Below, in pieces: positions 62,403-64,000 of a DNA stretch of 64,000 nt. A program made the position numbers and the translations under genes. Origin of the DNA: Streptomyces sp. CB02366 (lineage in GTDB: Bacteria > Actinomycetota > Actinomycetes > Streptomycetales > Streptomycetaceae); assembly GCF_001905905.1 (NCBI RefSeq), contig NZ_LIVT01000001.1, forward strand, positions 603,952-667,951. The letters run 5' to 3'. Position 1 is the first letter of the stretch. The number at the start of each line of letters is the position of its first letter. The notes beneath the pieces are model-generated. The model saw only the letters and a program-made list of their open reading frames with translations. It had not been told where the DNA came from and searched no databases.

Positions 62403-63958
62403 CGGGCCTCGTCCTCCGGGCTTTCGAGGTGACCGGTGGCGGCGCCGGTCATGGCCGAGCCCAGTTCCTCCGGGGTGATGGTGGCCGGGTCGGCGTCGGC
62501 GACCAGTCGGCCGCGGTACATGACGCGCAGGGTGTCGGAGAGCCCGATCAGCTCGTCCAGGTCGGCCGAGATCAGCAGCACGGCCAGCCCTTCGCGGCGG
62601 GCCTCGCGGATCTGGTCCCAGATCTGCGCCTGCGCGCCGACGTCCACCCCGCGGGTGGGGTGGGCGGCGATCAGGAGCTTGGGGGCGTGGCTCATCTCGC
62701 GGCCGACGATCAGCTTCTGCTGGTTGCCGCCGGAGAGGGAGGCCGCGGTGACCTCGATGCCGGGGGTGCGCACGTCGTACTCGCGCACGATGCGCTCGGT
62801 GTCGGTGCGGGCCGCCTTGTTGTCCAGCAGCCAGCCGCGGCTGTTGGGCTTCTCGGTGACGTGGCCGAGGATGCGGTTCTCCCACAGCGGGGCGTCCAGC
62901 AGGACGCCGTGGCGGTGGCGGTCCTCGGGGATGTAGCCGATGCCGGACTCGCGGCGCCTGCGGGTGGGGGCGTGCGAGATGTCGTCCTGGTCGAGGGTGA
63001 TGGTCCCGCCGTCCGGGTCGCGCATGCCCATCAGGGCCTCGATCAGCTCGGTCTGCCCGTTGCCCTCGACGCCGGCGATGCCGAGGACCTCGCCCTGGTG
63101 GATGGTGAAGTCGATGCCGGCGAGCACGTCGCGGACGGTGCCGTCGGGGTCGGTGACGGTGAGCGCCAGGTCCCGCACGCGCAGCATGGGCACGTCGGTG
63201 ACGGTGGACTCGCGGGTCTCCGGCGAGGGCAGTTCGCTGCCGACCATCAGCTCGGCGAGCTGCTTGGGCGTGGTGGTGGCCGGGTCGGCGGTGCCCACGG
63301 TCGTACCGCGGCGGATCACCGTGATGTCGTCGGCGACGGAGAGCACCTCGCCCAGCTTGTGCGAGATGAAGATGACGGTGAGGCCCTCGGCCTTGAGCTC
63401 GCGCAGGTTGGCGAAGAGCGCGTCGACCTCCTGCGGCACGAGGACCGCGGTCGGCTCGTCGAGGATCAGGATGCGGGCGCCCCGGTAGAGCACCTTGAGG
63501 ATCTCCACGCGCTGCCGGTCGGCGACCCCGAGGTCCTCCACGAGCGCGTCGGGCCGGATGCCCAGGCCGTACGCGTCGGAGATCTCCTTGATCTTCTTCC
63601 GGGCGCCGGACCCGATGCCGTACAGCTTCTCGCCGCCGAGGACGACGTTCTCCAGGACGGTGAAGTTGTCGGCGAGCATGAAGTGCTGGTGCACCATGCC
63701 GATGCCCCGCCCGATGGCGTCGCCCGGGTTGGAGAACGAGACCTGCTCTCCGTTGATCGCGATGGTGCCCTCGTCCGGCTTCTGCATGCCGTAGAGGATC
63801 TTCATCAGGGTGGACTTGCCGGCGCCGTTCTCACCGACGAGGGCGTGGACCGTGCCCTTGCCGATCGTGATGTCGATGTCGTGGTTGGCGACGACGCCGG
63901 GGAAGCGCTTGGTGATGCCGTGCAGTTCTACGGCAGGGGGGCTGCTGGACGCGTTGAT
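62399..63958 (-). CDS. Nucleoside ABC importer ATPase with two nucleotide-binding domains
   Basis: This protein of about 519 residues has two ABC domains. NBD1 has Walker A GENGAGKST (about 49-57) and LILDEPTAVL. NBD2 has the degenerate Walker A GVEGNGQTE and signature LSGGNQQKL, as in Bmp/CUT2 importers. The protein frame continues upstream of its first Met (63805, inside Walker A) through VELHGITKRFPGVVANHDIDI, so the true start lies further up. No ATG, GTG or TTG occurs in frame before the window edge. AAGGAGAG (63965-63972) stands 6 bases before an ATC at 63958, used here as a provisional start. Confidence 0.85.
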   Translation of the reverse strand: MNASSSPPAVELHGITKRFPGVVANHDIDITIGKGTVHALVGENGAGKSTLMKILYGMQKPDEGTIAINGEQVSFSNPGDAIGRGIGMVHQHFMLADNFTVLENVVLGGEKLYGIGSGARKKIKEISDAYGLGIRPDALVEDLGVADRQRVEILKVLYRGARILILDEPTAVLVPQEVDALFANLRELKAEGLTVIFISHKLGEVLSVADDITVIRRGTTVGTADPATTTPKQLAELMVGSELPSPETRESTVTDVPMLRVRDLALTVTDPDGTVRDVLAGIDFTIHQGEVLGIAGVEGNGQTELIEALMGMRDPDGGTITLDQDDISHAPTRRRRESGIGYIPEDRHRHGVLLDAPLWENRILGHVTEKPNSRGWLLDNKAARTDTERIVREYDVRTPGIEVTAASLSGGNQQKLIVGREMSHAPKLLIAAHPTRGVDVGAQAQIWDQIREARREGLAVLLISADLDELIGLSDTLRVMYRGRLVADADPATITPEELGSAMTGAATGHLESPEDEAR

Positions 63959-64000
63959 GACGCACTCTCCTTGGCCGGACAGGAGCGGGGGCGGAGGGGC

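Overview
The window is chromosomal DNA from a Streptomyces or a very close relative. The signs are very high G+C with strong third-position G/C bias, frequent GTG starts, many 4-base GTGA/ATGA stop-start overlaps, leaderless-looking promoters, an AfsQ1/Q2 system with SigQ, an acyl-CoA carboxylase with an epsilon subunit, a GAF-GGDEF protein with a BldD-like box, and a likely class-E sortase substrate. From memory, the order hutH, GGDEF protein, enoyl-CoA hydratase, adenylate cyclase, biotin ligase, pccB, pccE, maf, accA2 and the order sigQ, afsQ1, afsQ2, afsQ3 match the S. coelicolor core chromosome. I saw no rRNA, tRNA, CRISPR, prophage, transposase or large biosynthetic cluster.

Layout. 1-3002: end of a histidine kinase, a response regulator/PP2C phosphatase, a SigE-type sigma factor with a small membrane partner, and a DUF1059 protein. 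3073-14916: methionine metabolism and repair (cystathionine gamma-synthase, MsrA), a TetR/hydrolase pair with an operator, a ClgR-like regulator, glutamate dehydrogenase, cell-envelope proteins including an L,D-transpeptidase lipoprotein, and a small LAxTG protein. 14988-26870: histidine ammonia-lyase, second-messenger enzymes (diguanylate and adenylate cyclases) and the biotin/acyl-CoA carboxylase block. 27088-30303: a TetR regulator, a membrane protein and a DeoR-family regulator. 30490-41372: quinone reductase, purine nucleoside phosphorylase, phospho-sugar mutase, deoxyribose-phosphate aldolase, a pair of aldehyde dehydrogenase proteins and uridine kinase. 41660-45501: sigQ and afsQ1-Q2-Q3. 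45763-57907: envelope proteins, adenosine deaminase, a hydrolase that looks frameshifted, a LysR/MFS pair, a second L,D-transpeptidase, a SnoaL-tailed sigma factor, a STAS protein and a large secreted subtilase. 58196-63958: thymidine phosphorylase, cytidine deaminase and a BmpA-type nucleoside ABC importer; its binding protein would lie beyond the right edge.

The unifying theme of the right half is a dispersed nucleoside uptake and catabolism system. ABC import, deamination (add, cdd), phosphorolysis (PNP, deoA), a probable phosphopentomutase step, aldol cleavage (deoC) and acetaldehyde oxidation (the aldehyde dehydrogenase pair) are all encoded. Four of the promoters (PNP, deoC, add, deoA) carry the same 12-bp palindrome CTACGCGCGTAG (one mismatch at deoA) at or next to the -10 region. 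This points to one repressor controlling the set. Other directly readable regulatory sites are an AfsQ1 box between sigQ and afsQ1, a BldD-like box before the GGDEF gene, and perfect palindromes between divergent tetR/hydrolase and lysR/MFS genes.
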